A DNA stretch of 55,516 bases from Paramacrobiotus richtersi. Lineage: Eukaryota > Tardigrada > Eutardigrada > Parachela > Macrobiotidae. Numbering within the stretch: position 1 is the first letter of the stretch; each line of letters opens with the position of its first letter. Both the position numbers and the translations under genes were made by a program. Of the stretch, positions 1 to 11,432 are shown one piece after another. The stretch spans positions 1 through 55,516 of the forward strand of contig JAQGAU010000028.1 of NCBI GenBank assembly GCA_034698045.1. Reading direction: 5' to 3'. Below the pieces are notes generated by a model. It made no database searches, was not told the origin of the DNA, and was given only the letters and a program-made list of their open reading frames with translations.

Positions 1-522
1 GTATTTGTTCAGCTTTATCGTTGCAAAGTAGAAAATGTGTGGCGTGCTGTTTAGTTGGGAACATATTAGGTTTTCAGAATCATACCTAAGTGAGACGTGA
101 AAGGGTCGATATGAAAAATGATTCGCAACTAGATTACGTGCAGTCTTTACAGTCAGTTTGACCAGATACCAGTTCCCGGCGGTGCCGATAGGTCCCAGAT
201 ATCAACTACCAATTACCATACCGGAAGTACTTCCCAGGTCCAGTAACATACCAGATCCCAGTAACAGCAATCAGTGGCTAAGTATACGCCAAACTACAGT
301 TCGCGTTTATAAACAAACAAACAAAAGGTAATAGTGTCTTTTCTACTTTAGGATAGCCGATAGATTGATATTAATACCGTAGTCGTCATCGTTCGTAACT
401 TGGATTATCTACCGCTGTGCATCAGCGATTCAGCATGGCGTACATTATTCTTTACGAGACGCGTATTATGTATGCGGAGAACGGTCGAAGTCTGCTTAAA
501 TCTTAAAAATGGTAAAATCAGG
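1..522. other. Upstream region of the SH3 gene
   Basis: No gene is supported here. Positions about 160-290 hold a degenerate array of short CCAG/TACC-rich units (variants of accagataccagt and accagatcccagta). The interval 400-522 is open in the same frame as the first exon of the following gene. That could be 5' untranslated sequence or an alternative upstream start, but it has no recognisable protein content. Confidence 0.4.
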
Positions 523-3500
523 ATGAGCTCAAGCAGCCTTATAAAAATTCATATTTATATCCGCAAGAACGTTCAGTGTGCACCGGGAATTTCCGCACTG
601 GATGTAATTACTTCAGTTTTTTGTGCTTTGATTACTGACATTTGTGAGGGTAAACAAAGTTGCATAAAATTGTAATTTTGCTGATTTATAGAATCCATGG
701 ATTATCAGGAAACGAAGCGAATTCAAGAGGATATGGATGAAATGTTTTCCTATCTGAACGGATGGTTGGATGAACCGTAATTACCTTAAACTCGATCTAG
801 CGCAAAATTACATAAAAATCGTTCGGACGCTTAATTGTATATGTTAGGTAATTCTGGCAGATTTCGATGTTGATGGTTACGTAATTTTTATGTTTATTAC
901 AATAATCGTTCGCAGCTGCGTTGGATGATTATCATTAACAGGGTGATCTGTAGTTATAGTTATGAATACGAGGGACAGAAATGCATAAATTTCGTGCGCA
1001 TCAGCGTTGCAGAAAGTCTCACTTACCGAGTTGTTGGGCTGACGCAAAACTGTGTCACTGCATGATTAATATAACATTGTAACCTGTCGCGCTTGCAACG
1101 CTTCTCGTGGTATGCTGCTGGTTTTTTGGTTATTTATTTCGGCGGAAAGAGTTCGGTAGACGCATATATTTTCCAATGGATTTCGGAATAATTCGCCATA
1201 TGCTGGTTGAATAATTCCACGTGAAATTAGTGGACTTATTTATACGTTCTTCAAACAAAATACTGGTTCAGTAAAAGAACAACTTTTTGCACTAGAAAAG
1301 CTGTGATCGTTTTTTTGCTCGTTAAGCAACTTGTATTGTCGCTACGGCAACATTAAAATTCGAAAATTATTACTAGGTTTCCGAGAGAAAGAGCAGCTCG
1401 CAGTAACTCAATGAACAACAACAACAACAAGAGCAGCTCGCTGTTAAAAATGGAAGCACGGTAATTCTGTACATTTCACCACAATAATATATACCATGAA
1501 CTGATCTAGTGATTTGTGTATTTGCATTTAGTTTCTCATTGCATTTTGGGATTGAATCAGAAACTGAAATTTCACGATTCGGGTGATTGTTTGTAATCTT
1601 GTTGGACTGCATGCACTGTTGATCGACCGAGTGTTTCGTTTGAAGCTGTGAGATCTTACAGTGTTATGACCACATTGAAAGTTTTTTCTTATGTTAGCGC
1701 TGGTTTTGAACGACTGTATCCGGTGGAGGTACATCTAACCTTTCGTATGTACTTATAAAGTCAATATTCCCAAGAATGGCTTGTGTGGTGGGAAAACAGA
1801 AGAAGGTACACTGTGAATTTCAAACAACGAACTCCATTGAGCCATTGACTACTGATCGCTATGGTTGTCTTCGGAATAGACGTACGCGTTTATCTTTCAG
1901 TCCTGATGGGTATGTAGACTTTTACAACGGCGAAATGCCTGATCTGAAACGACTGCAATTTGATTGTGTTTATAATGCAAAATCAGAAAGTTGCAGTGTT
2001 TCCTGTTTCGCGTTTACATTGTTATTGACACTCTTCTCTTTCCCAACAAAGAATCCGAAACAACGCAGCTGCTGAGCGTCTCGGGCAAGTGCCAGCCGGA
2101 GAATGACACCGGACTGGATCGGCGCTCCGGGTCGGGTTCCCAGTCCGACGACGCGGCCGTGTGCGTTGGCACGGACCTAGGCGAGCACTCCCGCTCGCCT
2201 GCCTCGTCCCACAGTCCCGATCCCGATGGGGATTCGGCGGCCAGGGTGCCCCCGACCAGCGAACCCGGTTTGTCGGACTCTCTTGATCTGCAGCAGTGTC
2301 GATGACAGTTGATCCGCTGATCACGCCCATCGTTGCACCGCGGCCGCTCCTACCTTCCAGAAATGTCGATATAACCTGGTCGAACTATATCCAGCTGCAG
2401 GTTCCCTAGCTGACGCCGGGTAATAACAAGTAGAAGTGTGCTCTTAAACAGTAAAACTTGTTAGGTAAGTAGCCTTGCGGAAGACACTTCCAATGTGTTA
2501 TGAACACAGTACACCATATTTTCAGGAACTGTTCCTGCTGTTCTTGGCTGCATGTGTACCGTTGTGTAATGTAGGTCTGATTTTATGCGCCGTAAGGAAA
2601 TCTGTTTCGCTTGCATGCGGTGTATATTGAACATCGAGTTTCGCTACCGCACTTTCGGTGTATATTGTACTAAACGTGTTCATGTATATAGTTGGGATGT
2701 GCAAGACGATCCCCTCCCATCGGACCACGACTCTTTAACCGACCGCGAGAAGCTCCGCACCTGCCACCCACTCCACGTCCTGTGCTCGCAAATTTCAAAG
2801 AACAAACCGAAACGGTCCAGCAGCAGCTCGGTGCGGGACGACAACGGCGGCCGGATGCAGCGAATCCGTGAACAATCCTCGGTGGCGCTGCGCTCGCCCT
2901 GCTTCCAGCCACACTTCCGGCAGGAGGAGGAGGTGTGCGCCACGCACTACGGCTGCAGCGAAGTGGAAGCGCTCTACACGGAACCGGTGAGTTGACCATA
3001 GTTTTTGCCTGAGATAACGTACAAAGATGAGCTCAACTCTGTGACCGGTTTCATTCAGAAGTTAGAGCTTGATGAAGTCAGTTGAACTTAAGCTAGCAGA
3101 GCTAAACATTGGTGTTTACTTGCCTAATGACAAGAAATGCTCACAGATCAGATGGTTAGGTCACTATAACCTAACCATCACTTTATGGGATGGTTAGGTT
3201 AGCGATTCATGCAGGAACTAGTGCGTTTAATAGTCGATAATCCTTTTTTACTGCTTTCATTCAACGTTGGTATAACGTGATGCTTCTCGAACGATTGTAT
3301 TCTAAAGGAAGTTTGATTCAGTGATAACTCGGATTTATGACATTCTTCTAGAGTTTATTAGCGAGGAGACGTCCAGTTAGATGCTTGATGATGATTAATA
3401 TGGAGGATGTAATCGCTTAAATCGTGTTTGCTACCGTCGATAATAAGTACTAAACTTGCTACAGTCAGAAACGTTTAAACCATGAAAGCGAAACTATGTG

Positions 3501-4070
3501 TAAAAGGCCGATTATACGGCTTACAAATACGGCGACGACGAGAAGATATACACCGTTTTCACGATAAACGACACAAGTCAATATTTTCGCAAAGTATGAG
3601 AATTAACGATCAAAAGCAATTGATTACACAACGTCACAGACCACTGCACACCGGTCAATGCAGACCCACAAACCAATCAGTTCCACCACGGCACCGTTAC
3701 TCGTTATCTACAAATCACAATAACTCTACTTTCACATTTGCTAATCGAAAGTTTACTGTACTTGTAGCATGTGACCACCGTACACATAATGACGGAAGAG
3801 AGTATCGTGCATTTCCTGGGCCCGTTATCCAGTTCCATGCCGGGGACGTTATCCTTCATGAGCGGGGAGACGGGAGTGTTGATGCATCATCGGACGAATA
3901 TCGGGGGATGGTGTTATATTTTTATGCGGGATAAGGAAGGTTGGGCACCGGCGAACTACTGGCAATCGCTGCGGAGTGCGTTACGGGAGAGGATGCGAGC
4001 GAGGAGCCATGTGGAGAGGAATGAGTTTTTGGATGATTTGTATTTTGGGACCGATTACTCGGCCGGATAG
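523..4070 (+). CDS. SH3-domain protein, six-exon model
   Basis: My exon model is 523-649, 692-776, 1901-1967, 2069-2295, 2692-2986 and 3768-4070, about 367 aa. All junctions keep phase: CGAGG|gtaaac to ttatag|AATCC, ACC|gtaatt to tttcag|TCC, and a strong CCG|gtgagt to cttgtag|CAT. The last exon encodes an SH3 domain (about residues 276-325). It shows TLSFMSGE, then GGWCYIF and KEGWAPANYW, the usual end of the fold; the normal ALYDY motif is replaced by IVHFLGP. After SH3 there is a basic tail and an acidic end. The first exon (KIHIYIRKNVQCAPGIS) looks like the start of a beta-grasp or Ras-association domain, but I am not sure. The middle exons are GC-rich and Ser/Asp-rich, probably disordered. 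The junctions after 1967 (GT|gtttat) and 2295 are weak and may be wrong. The gene is likely a signalling or cytoskeletal adaptor; I do not recognise the orthologue. Confidence 0.55.
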
Positions 4071-4194
4071 CGAGTTTTTGCTGGTGCAGTTTGGACAGGA
4101 AGGGGACTTTTGGTTGCGGAAATGCTCCATAAGGGTACGCGTTAAGCAGTTTGCAAACAGATAGATTCTTGCGAAAATGGTTAAAAAACTAGCA

Positions 4195-4200
4195 AATAAA
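4195..4200 (+). promoter_or_regulatory. Candidate poly(A) signal of the SH3 gene
   Basis: An AATAAA hexamer lies about 125 bases after the stop codon of the SH3 gene. A second AATAAA is at 4618-4623, just before the end of the convergent methyltransferase gene. Either could be used. Confidence 0.35.
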
Positions 4201-4630
4201 ATCTTTCGAAGGAATGCGAACTTTATATACACGTTGTTATGCGTGGAAATGCTAAGAATTTTTGAAAACGATAACACTATTTTGTTGGAACTATTAGGCT
4301 GGAGCATTCACGTTGAGTATGCTGTATGCGGCAGCGGAAACAAGTGCACCATTTCGCCATACGATAAATCCAAGAGACCGGGAAATTCACCACCGGAACC
4401 GTCAATTACCAGTTCAATTTGCTGAATAGTATTATTGCTTATTATCGCCAGCATACGGTTCTGTTGGATAAGTATGCAGTCTTGAGACAGGCTTTTGCTG
4501 TGCAGCGCAGATGCTATTGTTACGTCTGTTCATCATTCTTGTGTCTTTCACGGAGCTTTAATTACTTTCTTGTACACGTGGTGTGCAGCACAATGTACAT
4601 AACAAAACAACTGTATCAATAAAAACAGTT

Positions 4631-5985
4631 CTACACCCATGAATGAGCTCGTATCCCCGCTTGTCTCAACCGGTAAAAGATATCGTAGGTATCCTTCAAA
4701 TACAGCCCCTTAATCGGTCCCCAAAAGTCGGACATGGGCGTGGCGTTGACGTGATGCTCAAAATAAAAATCATCCACCAGTGCTTGTAGTTCCGGAGTGC
4801 GGAGTAACTGCTGCACCAACCGGTTCTCCAGATCCGGGGTATCAATGTCGATCTTGACCACGATAAAGTCACCGGGCGTCGCTACTCGTTGGAGGATCGT
4901 CCAAGGACTGCGGTCGCTGTTTTCCTCGGCGGAAACCGCGAAGTTGTACCAGTGGTACTTGTGATGCATGGATCCCGGTATGGAGTCGAAGACATCGTGG
5001 GGGTTGTAGGGTTTGGCTTCCCAGGCGAAGATCCGGTCGAAGTCGATGCCGCGGTCGTGATATTGGTCCACAATCCATTTCTGACTCGCTCCACCTGTAA
5101 ATCATATAGCATCAACCGAACTATAAACTACTACGCTGGAAATGCGAACATAGCGATGTACTGTAACCCACTAATACACGGCAAATAATTGACGTATTGC
5201 GCACGCTTTCTAATTTATGTACAGCAATTCGCTAGTTTTACCTGGACCGGTATCGTATGTACTCGCTCCCATATCAAAATAGAACGCCCGTCCCGAGGCG
5301 GCGGCTTTGTGCCCGTTCCAGTCAATCAGCAGGTAGTCCTTATCGGCCGCATACGTTTCGTGGTAGGTCGCTCCCGGTCGGTGATTTCGCAAACAAGTGT
5401 ACGGATGTCGGGTAACAATCGCCAGAGGTTCAATGTACAAACGCATCTCGCGTCCATCGCAAACATTCTGGTACAAGAAAGAACTGAAAATAGCACGTGG
5501 CGCTTCATCGATCGGCCGTCGAGATTGTGCTTGCAGCGTGAAGTTCACCCATACATCGGCTTCTCGGCGTTGTGCGGGGAATAGTGCGCAGGGATCCGTC
5601 TGCCATTCGGTGATGTGGTCCAGCCATAAAGACTCGAAAGAACTGCTTTCGTATTTGATTAGTTCGAAATTGCAGTCCTTTGGTCCGGGAACCTCAGAGC
5701 AGGCGGTCGTCTGGAAATATAACGATATAAAAATTAATACTTGAAAGTGTCGAAAAGTATTGACTGATGTTTTATCATGTTTAAGACTTTTGGTGTATAC
5801 GCAAACCTTTTTAATATCCATGTAATGTACAAATTTTAACAGACGAAAACTGCACGTATATAACAGTTCAAACTTACTGGTAAGTCGTGAAAGTGGATGG
5901 ATAAAGCTAATCGATATCCCGCAAGCAAGAACACTGTCGATAAAGCTAAGAGCAGAATCCATTCCTTCCAGGTACTCAACGCCAT
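4631..5985 (-). CDS. Membrane-anchored FkbM-like SAM methyltransferase
   Basis: There are three exons: 5878-5985 (ATG at 5985), 5242-5710 and 4631-5094, giving 346 aa. Junctions are CCA|gtaagt to tttccag|ACG (phase 0) and CCAG|gtaaaa to tttacag|GTG (phase 1); the fused reading frame stays open. Residues 10-27 (WILLLALSTVFLLAGYRLAL) form a type II signal anchor, suggesting a lumenal Golgi enzyme. The catalytic part has a D-x-G motif (YFDMGAS, about residue 180), typical of motif I in SAM methyltransferases. Near residue 271 it has VVKIDIDTPDLE, the acidic strand with downstream Glu characteristic of the FkbM family. FkbM enzymes O-methylate hydroxyls, often on sugars. Methylation of a glycan is inferred from the anchor and from the glycosyltransferase neighbours; the substrate is not shown by the sequence. 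The gene converges on the SH3 gene. Confidence 0.75.
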
Positions 5986-6557
5986 TGCGGAGCAGCTTTG
6001 GACGATGCAAAGAGCCCGTGCTAATCAGATTGGTGACCCGAAGAACCAGCGATTACTGGCACGTTCGTCTAGCCATTGCATATACTTCGAGGACTATTCG
6101 GCAGAGATATCAATCACTGCACAGTAAACAGAAGTTGTTGCGCATTACAACGCCCATCGAGTCGAACCAAGCAGAGTGTTTCTGCTGTTTATTCACCAGA
6201 TGTCAAAATTAGCATATTCGCACTAGCAGCCTTTCTTGATTTTCAAGACTGTCATGACATTCTGGAGACAGCGATGTGGCGGTGCCGAGTACTGAATCTG
6301 AGGTATCCGATACCAGAGGCTTCTGGGACCTGCACGGTAAATTACTCTGTCCATATGTTACAGAGTGTTGCGAAAGCGTAAACTTTACGGCTTTCTTTCC
6401 GAGCGTTGTACGCTTGTATCCCAAGGTTGCCAGGCAGTAGGCAGTGCAACCGAACAACGAGAAATGCTCATGGAATGCAGAAAAGTTTCGAACAAAAGTT
6501 ACCGAACAGCAAAACAGCTACCTGGAGCTTAAAAATCTTTTGCAGATAGAAGTTACC

Positions 6558-6664
6558 TCTTTTCAAATACCAGTAAACTGGAAACCACAATAACGGTGGT
6601 AACAAATTTCTGGGTTCGACTTTCGCGTAATCAAACCTGCACCATTCGTTATAACGTCGTACCG
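6558..6664. repeat. Direct repeat, copy 1 (copy 2 at 7980-8086)
   Basis: The stretch from ctcttttcaaatacc through ggtaacaaatttc and ggttcgactttcgcg to the second half aligns by eye with 7980-8086 in the same orientation, with scattered substitutions. The element is dispersed and of unknown class. The shared GGTTCGACT resembles an RNA polymerase III B box, but I see no convincing A box. Confidence 0.6.
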
Positions 6665-7338
6665 TTAAAGACCATAATGAAAAATGATGAAAAATGATGC
6701 TGGTACTGGATTCTGAAAGGTCACCGGATATTCTGTTAGTCATACTGATAACTTTTTGTGGGATAAAGGCCGCTCCTCCTACAAATGACTGTCCGCTTCC
6801 CAATCTGCTGACAGCGCTTCCGTCACCTGACTGGGGTGCCAGTAGGAACTGCTCGCATTATTAGTTGCTGCTCGTGAAACGGATATGCGGAAAGATCCAG
6901 TTTATGTCACGAAACCGTTTTATCGTTATACTTCTGTTGATGAATTCTGCAGCTACAGTTTCAATGATGGATTTGTGCACAATTATTTTGTGAATACGAG
7001 CTGCTGTCAACGATGGAACGCTAGCGGTTGCCTGACTGCTACTACGAGATGTCCAGAAATACTTCAACGAGCGAGTCCAGCGATATATACACATAATGAT
7101 ATGCCATTTCTACGGGCGGTCCAGAGACTCGAGATTTACCTGCCAGTTTTGTTTTCCCTGCGCAGCTCGTTCTGGAAACCGTGTTACTTTTACCCGTTCA
7201 AACCGGCACACTTATGGAGAAACGGGACGTTCGTCCCTGTTAGCCTGGAATATTCTTGTGCACGGGAAAGATCGGAAGTAGAAAGCCTTAATGTACCGTC
7301 TTTGTCTTTGTAAATTGTTGTCTACTTCATCAGAATTT

Positions 7339-7638
7339 CAGTTGTGGCGTAAAAATTCAGAAAAGCCAAAATCTGAGAGGTATGTTTTCTTGGAAGTACT
7401 GTAAGTTTTGTGACAGCGAATTCTGGTGAACGTTGGGAACTTATATTTATGAGGACTAAATCAGTTGCCCAGAAGGCTGGAAGGGGACCCACTGCAAATA
7501 ACGGAGTTCGAAGCCGTGCTAAAGTAATTTCTGCAGCAAAGTCCACTGAGCTGGATGGATTCGCTGTCACAAAACTAACTTCGAAGAAAACATACCTGTC
7601 AGATTTTCGCTCTTCTGCATTTTGACCGCCGTGCAATC
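7339..7638. mobile_element. MITE-like element with long terminal inverted repeats
   Basis: About 75-80 bases at each end are imperfect inverted copies. The left arm reads aaaatctgagaggtatgttt, then ttttgtgacagcgaat (to about 7422). The right arm, reverse-complemented, reads aaaatctgacaggtatgttt, then ttttgtgacagcgaat (from about 7558). The about 140-bp core has no coding capacity. This is the structure of a non-autonomous DNA transposon. I could not fix the exact ends or a target-site duplication. Confidence 0.6.
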
Positions 7639-7979
7639 ATGTGAAAGACGCGTTCCGTGTACATGGTATATTGGTATCTATTTCATAATTATGGTGACTG
7701 CCAATATGCGCTTAATTTATATTTGTATATATTTTGTATATTATAATTATGCATATGTATGTAACATACTTACATATACTGATACCGGCTTCTCGCATGA
7801 CTACGGTTTTGACCAGTGATGATGTGCTCCATCCACTGTTAACAGGCTTTTCGGTTGAAACGGGAAGAACGGCGCGCAGCCTGGAAACATGGGCGGGTTC
7901 AGCTCAGAGGATATCGGGTGAACCTCTCCACTTTCTTCCTAACTCAGTAACCCATGTCTGGTGAGTTCGCAGTACCATA

Positions 7980-8086
7980 CTCTTTTGAAACACCCCTAAA
8001 CAGGAAGCCACGAGTGACCCTGGTAACAAATTTCTCGGTTCGACTTTCGCGCAATCAGAATTGCACCATGCGTCATACTGCGTACC
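7980..8086. repeat. Direct repeat, copy 2 (copy 1 at 6558-6664)
   Basis: This is the partner of the 6558-6664 repeat. It shares ggtaacaaatttct, ggttcgactttcgcg and caatca with it in the same order and spacing. Confidence 0.6.
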
Positions 8087-8099
8087 AATCGACATCTGT

Positions 8100-9080
8100 A
8101 GCCGGCAGGAAGGTTATCCCGTTACCGGTTTCCGATGGAATCCTTTTTTGTCAACTTGAAAAAAGGTTTCCCCTATGGTTAAGGTATGGGGCCGGCAGGA
8201 AGGTTTCCGCGAACGGCAAAAATTTTTCCGTGCCCAGCGGAAAGGTTTCCGTGCCCGGCAGAAAGGTTTCCGGCAGGAAGCTTTCCGCTCCCTGCAAAAA
8301 GGTTTCCGCTCCCGGCAATAGGGTTTCCGATACGGTTTTAGCAAGCTGATGCAAGGCAACAGTCTGCAGCAGTACGGTTGGGAAATAAGGCGTAGATAAG
8401 ACATAGCATGGTCTTATTCCCGAGTAATGACTCAGGACTTTGTATTCGTTACAGTTCGAAAGATTGAAACTGACTGTTTTATAGTGGAGGCAGCCTGGCA
8501 TATTTTGCAAGCATTTCCAACACAGCCGGCGAAACGCAGATATTGCCTTAGCCTTAAAATCTGTGCCAAAGTGACGGAGAACAAAATTTTAGTTTTTGTT
8601 GTTACCAACCGATCCAAGCTACAGAAAACAAAACGAAGTCCATTTTTGGGTGAGTGTAAATAATTTCTGTTCTGCTTGTCGCACACCGGTATGTTTCGGT
8701 CGCACACCGGTTTTTTTTACCGGTTGAGAAGCGGTTCGCGGAGGAATCCTTTTTGTCACCCTTCAAAAAGGTTTGCCCTATGGCTAAGGTACAGACTCGG
8801 TAGGAGAATTTCCGTGCCTGGCAAAATGGTTTCTGCGCCCGGCAAAACGATTTCCGTACCACACGGGGTGCATGAATAGAGGAGGGTTGGCCATACTTAG
8901 TGTCGGGCCAGTGATCATGTCGCTGTTCACACACAGGAAACTCACCCGGTTGACGGTTGGAGGATGTAATCTCTTCTGTCAACCTCCAAAAATGTTTTTC
9001 CCATAGTTAAGGTGTCAGGCCTGTAGAAAGGTTACCGTGCAAAGCGAAACGGTTTCCCTGGCCGGCAAACACGTTACCAC
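8100..9080. repeat. Three-copy TTTCCG-rich repeat with internal minisatellite
   Basis: Three related blocks start at about 8125, 8742 and 8965. Each runs from gtcaacttgaaaaaaggttt-like sequence through cctatggttaaggt to a run of short units like cccggcaraaaggtttccg. In the first block (8195-8340) the unit repeats about eight times with variable spacing; the other blocks have three or four units. The open frames across it on both strands are side effects of the repeat and not genes. Confidence 0.7.
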
Positions 9081-10492
9081 TTTAAATGCATATGTAACAT
9101 CACCGCAAAAAAAATTTTCAAGCGTCTGGAAGAATAACCAACGTCGACAAGGAACTATGTTTTTCTGCGTATATTTTCTGGTTCCAGACGTTTTTGCTTA
9201 TTGATCAGCTGTTTTGATGATGAACATGGATGACTTTTGACTGCCTAATAGCACAGTTCAACCAGATTACGCAAAGCTTGTAACGAAAAGCGGAACTCCA
9301 AAGGGCGAATCGAACTGCATTCCAAAAATATGGTAACAAAACACCGCTAACTGAACGTAATATTTCCTATCCACGTTCTTTTTTGCATAGGTCACATGTG
9401 AATTTTTCGGTCACCTCGACACACTCCGGCTGAAACAACTTAATTGGGCAATAATACGGTGTAACAAGCCATGTATGAGGTATTTTTAATTTAGCACTAA
9501 TCGTGCAAAACTGACGCTGAATCTGTTATACCGGTAGATGTTAATGGCGTCTGATTGAGGAAACGTGTCGCTTGCTCGAATTTTAATAGAACTGCCAAGA
9601 TGGTCTTATGACTAGAAGGTTGGAAAACCCGTTAAACGAATATTTGCGTCGGATGGGGTTGGAAATACAAAAAAATATTTAGTAAGTACGGGTAAGGGTT
9701 ATATCACTAATTAGTCGGAAATGAGCCCTCGGTGGTTCGAAAAGAATAGGGATCCTCTTGACTTCGACACTGCTAACTGTGACTCACTTTAAAAAAAATA
9801 AGGAACTGTTCGAAGTGGATGATATAAGTGACTGACAGCTCTAAGTGACTGACAGCTTATGACCTTTGAGTAAATTCAACGTACTTTGATAATTTTTAGT
9901 TCTTGCGCTGGGCTGATAAAAGGAAACACCATACCTGCACTATTGGAATGAGAAATTTCGTATGTGGGGTTTTTTATTGTTTTCGAAAATCTTCTAACGG
10001 TTGCTGACAACTGTTGGATCAGGATCGCACTGCTGATTATGTGCAGCATGACTTGGTAGTGAATTGGTAGCGTTGAATCGACAACTAAGACACAATGTGA
10101 ACGTTTAATTAGTTTAAAATGCAACTTCAAATTAATACGTAATAACATGTCGTAACTGTTACTCGAATTTCGTGTCAGGATTACTGACAGTACTGGTAGC
10201 AGATTTACTAGCAGTATTAAAGCCGGTAAAATGTATCATCGATGACCTACATATACCAGTGACGCATCGTATGTGTGCTTACATAGTCTTTCGCTATACG
10301 GCTTGCGAACTAAGAACTATTTACTGGGAACTCTCAGGAGGCCTACCTTTAGAGGCTGAACTGTACATTGAACCCGTGCCCGTGGCATAAGCTCTGCCAT
10401 CCCGCTGTTCAATATAATATACTGTACGCCAGTCATTTATCCTCACGGGGAACGTTACGGCCCAAAGAATTTACACGGTGGTTCTTGATAAG

Positions 10493-10883
10493 TAATCGAC
10501 CGGAGCGAAGCGAAGGTCTTCTATACTCAGCTCCAGCGCAGCTTTTTCTGTTACGGAAATCCGGGAAGTCCATTGTATTCCTTTCGCCGACGATAACTCT
10601 CTTCAAAATGGTCCGATTCGATTAAAATTTGACCAGCATGTTCTTTGTTATGAGTTCTGGAGCCCTATTGTTTTTGAGCCATAATTTTCAAAAAATAACA
10701 AAGTTATGAAGATATAACTGCATCGCTGATACCAAAGCCTCTTGCGCAACTGCAGACAATCAAAAGCGGATCTTGCTCATATCATGAAAAGTAGCCCTAT
10801 GCGTTGATCAGCATCAACACCATACTGCTCTGGTCTTCATCGCCAGCATCAGCGGAGAGCGATTACCTAGTATGATGTGGATT
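10493..10883. repeat. Dispersed about 390-bp element, copy A
   Basis: This copy is inverted relative to the one at 40205-40598. Both contain cgaccggagcg, gcgaaggtcttcta, caagacaatcaaaagcgga-like sequence and cttcatcgccagcatcagcg in the same order. In copy B the ends gaccggagcga and tcgctccggtc form short inverted repeats, suggesting a small DNA transposon. A related start (cgaagcgggtcctctacactca) occurs at about 27908. Confidence 0.65.
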
Positions 10884-11077
10884 GGTACGAAGTTGCTAAG
10901 TGCTAAGCCTTGTTTTGTTATAATTATTCAAACGATGGCAGTTTTTCTGCCGATTCTATCGTTTAGCAGCAGCACCACATAAATTCCGTTTTAGGTATGG
11001 TAGATCACACATTCATCATTACATATTATATGACATAGACAGCTGCATTTCATTCGGGGTAAAACGTAGAGTTCGAA

Positions 11078-11140
11078 ACTACTCACACTATAACTACTCG
11101 CTGTAACTACCAACTGTAACTATTCACTGTAACTATTATT
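11078..11140. repeat. Short tandem array upstream of the first GT31 gene
   Basis: About four degenerate units of ctgtaactaytca are arrayed head to tail, ending about 290 bases before the GT31 start codon. Confidence 0.6.
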
Positions 11141-11432
11141 TAGTAAATAAAAATAATAGTGTGAAAGAATCCAGCTGTTTGTATTAAAGAAAGCCAGATA
11201 GGCTGCCTGCCAGATATACCAAGGTTTGCCCACTAGCCAACCGGTGAACAGCCTACAACCGGCCGTCAACTTGCCTGCCAGCCGTAGCAAGTCACAGATA
11301 TGGTTAAAATTCTTATATTGGTTAACCCAGATGCTTTGGTTAAGATAGTACCTCTATAGTGCAACCAAACAGCAGCAAATGTGGATTCGTGAATATGCTG
11401 TCACAAACCACGTCATACATTTTACAGAAAAT

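Larger units (their letters stand above)
5986..11432. other. Repeat-rich gene desert
   Basis: I find no supported gene in about 5.4 kb. It holds a 107-bp direct repeat (6558-6664 and 7980-8086), a TIR element (7339-7638), three copies of a TTTCCG-rich repeat (8100-9080), a dispersed element (10493-10883) and a short tandem array (11078-11140). Open frames such as 6885-7313 lack recognisable motifs or good splice context. A 17-bp tandem duplication (taagtgactgacagc) sits at about 9826-9860. Confidence 0.5.

Noticed and set aside
3482-3934. A 150-codon frame overlapping the SH3 exon in another register, with REYRAFPGPVIQFHAGDVIL looking SH3-like
   Set aside because: The overlapping frame (3768-4070) has the complete SH3 pattern including KEGWAPANYW and joins the upstream exon in phase. 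The other frame is a shadow and lacks the end of the fold.
6885-7313. 142-codon open frame in the gene desert
   Set aside because: It has no anchor, domain or splice context. Composition is compatible with chance in a region full of repeats.
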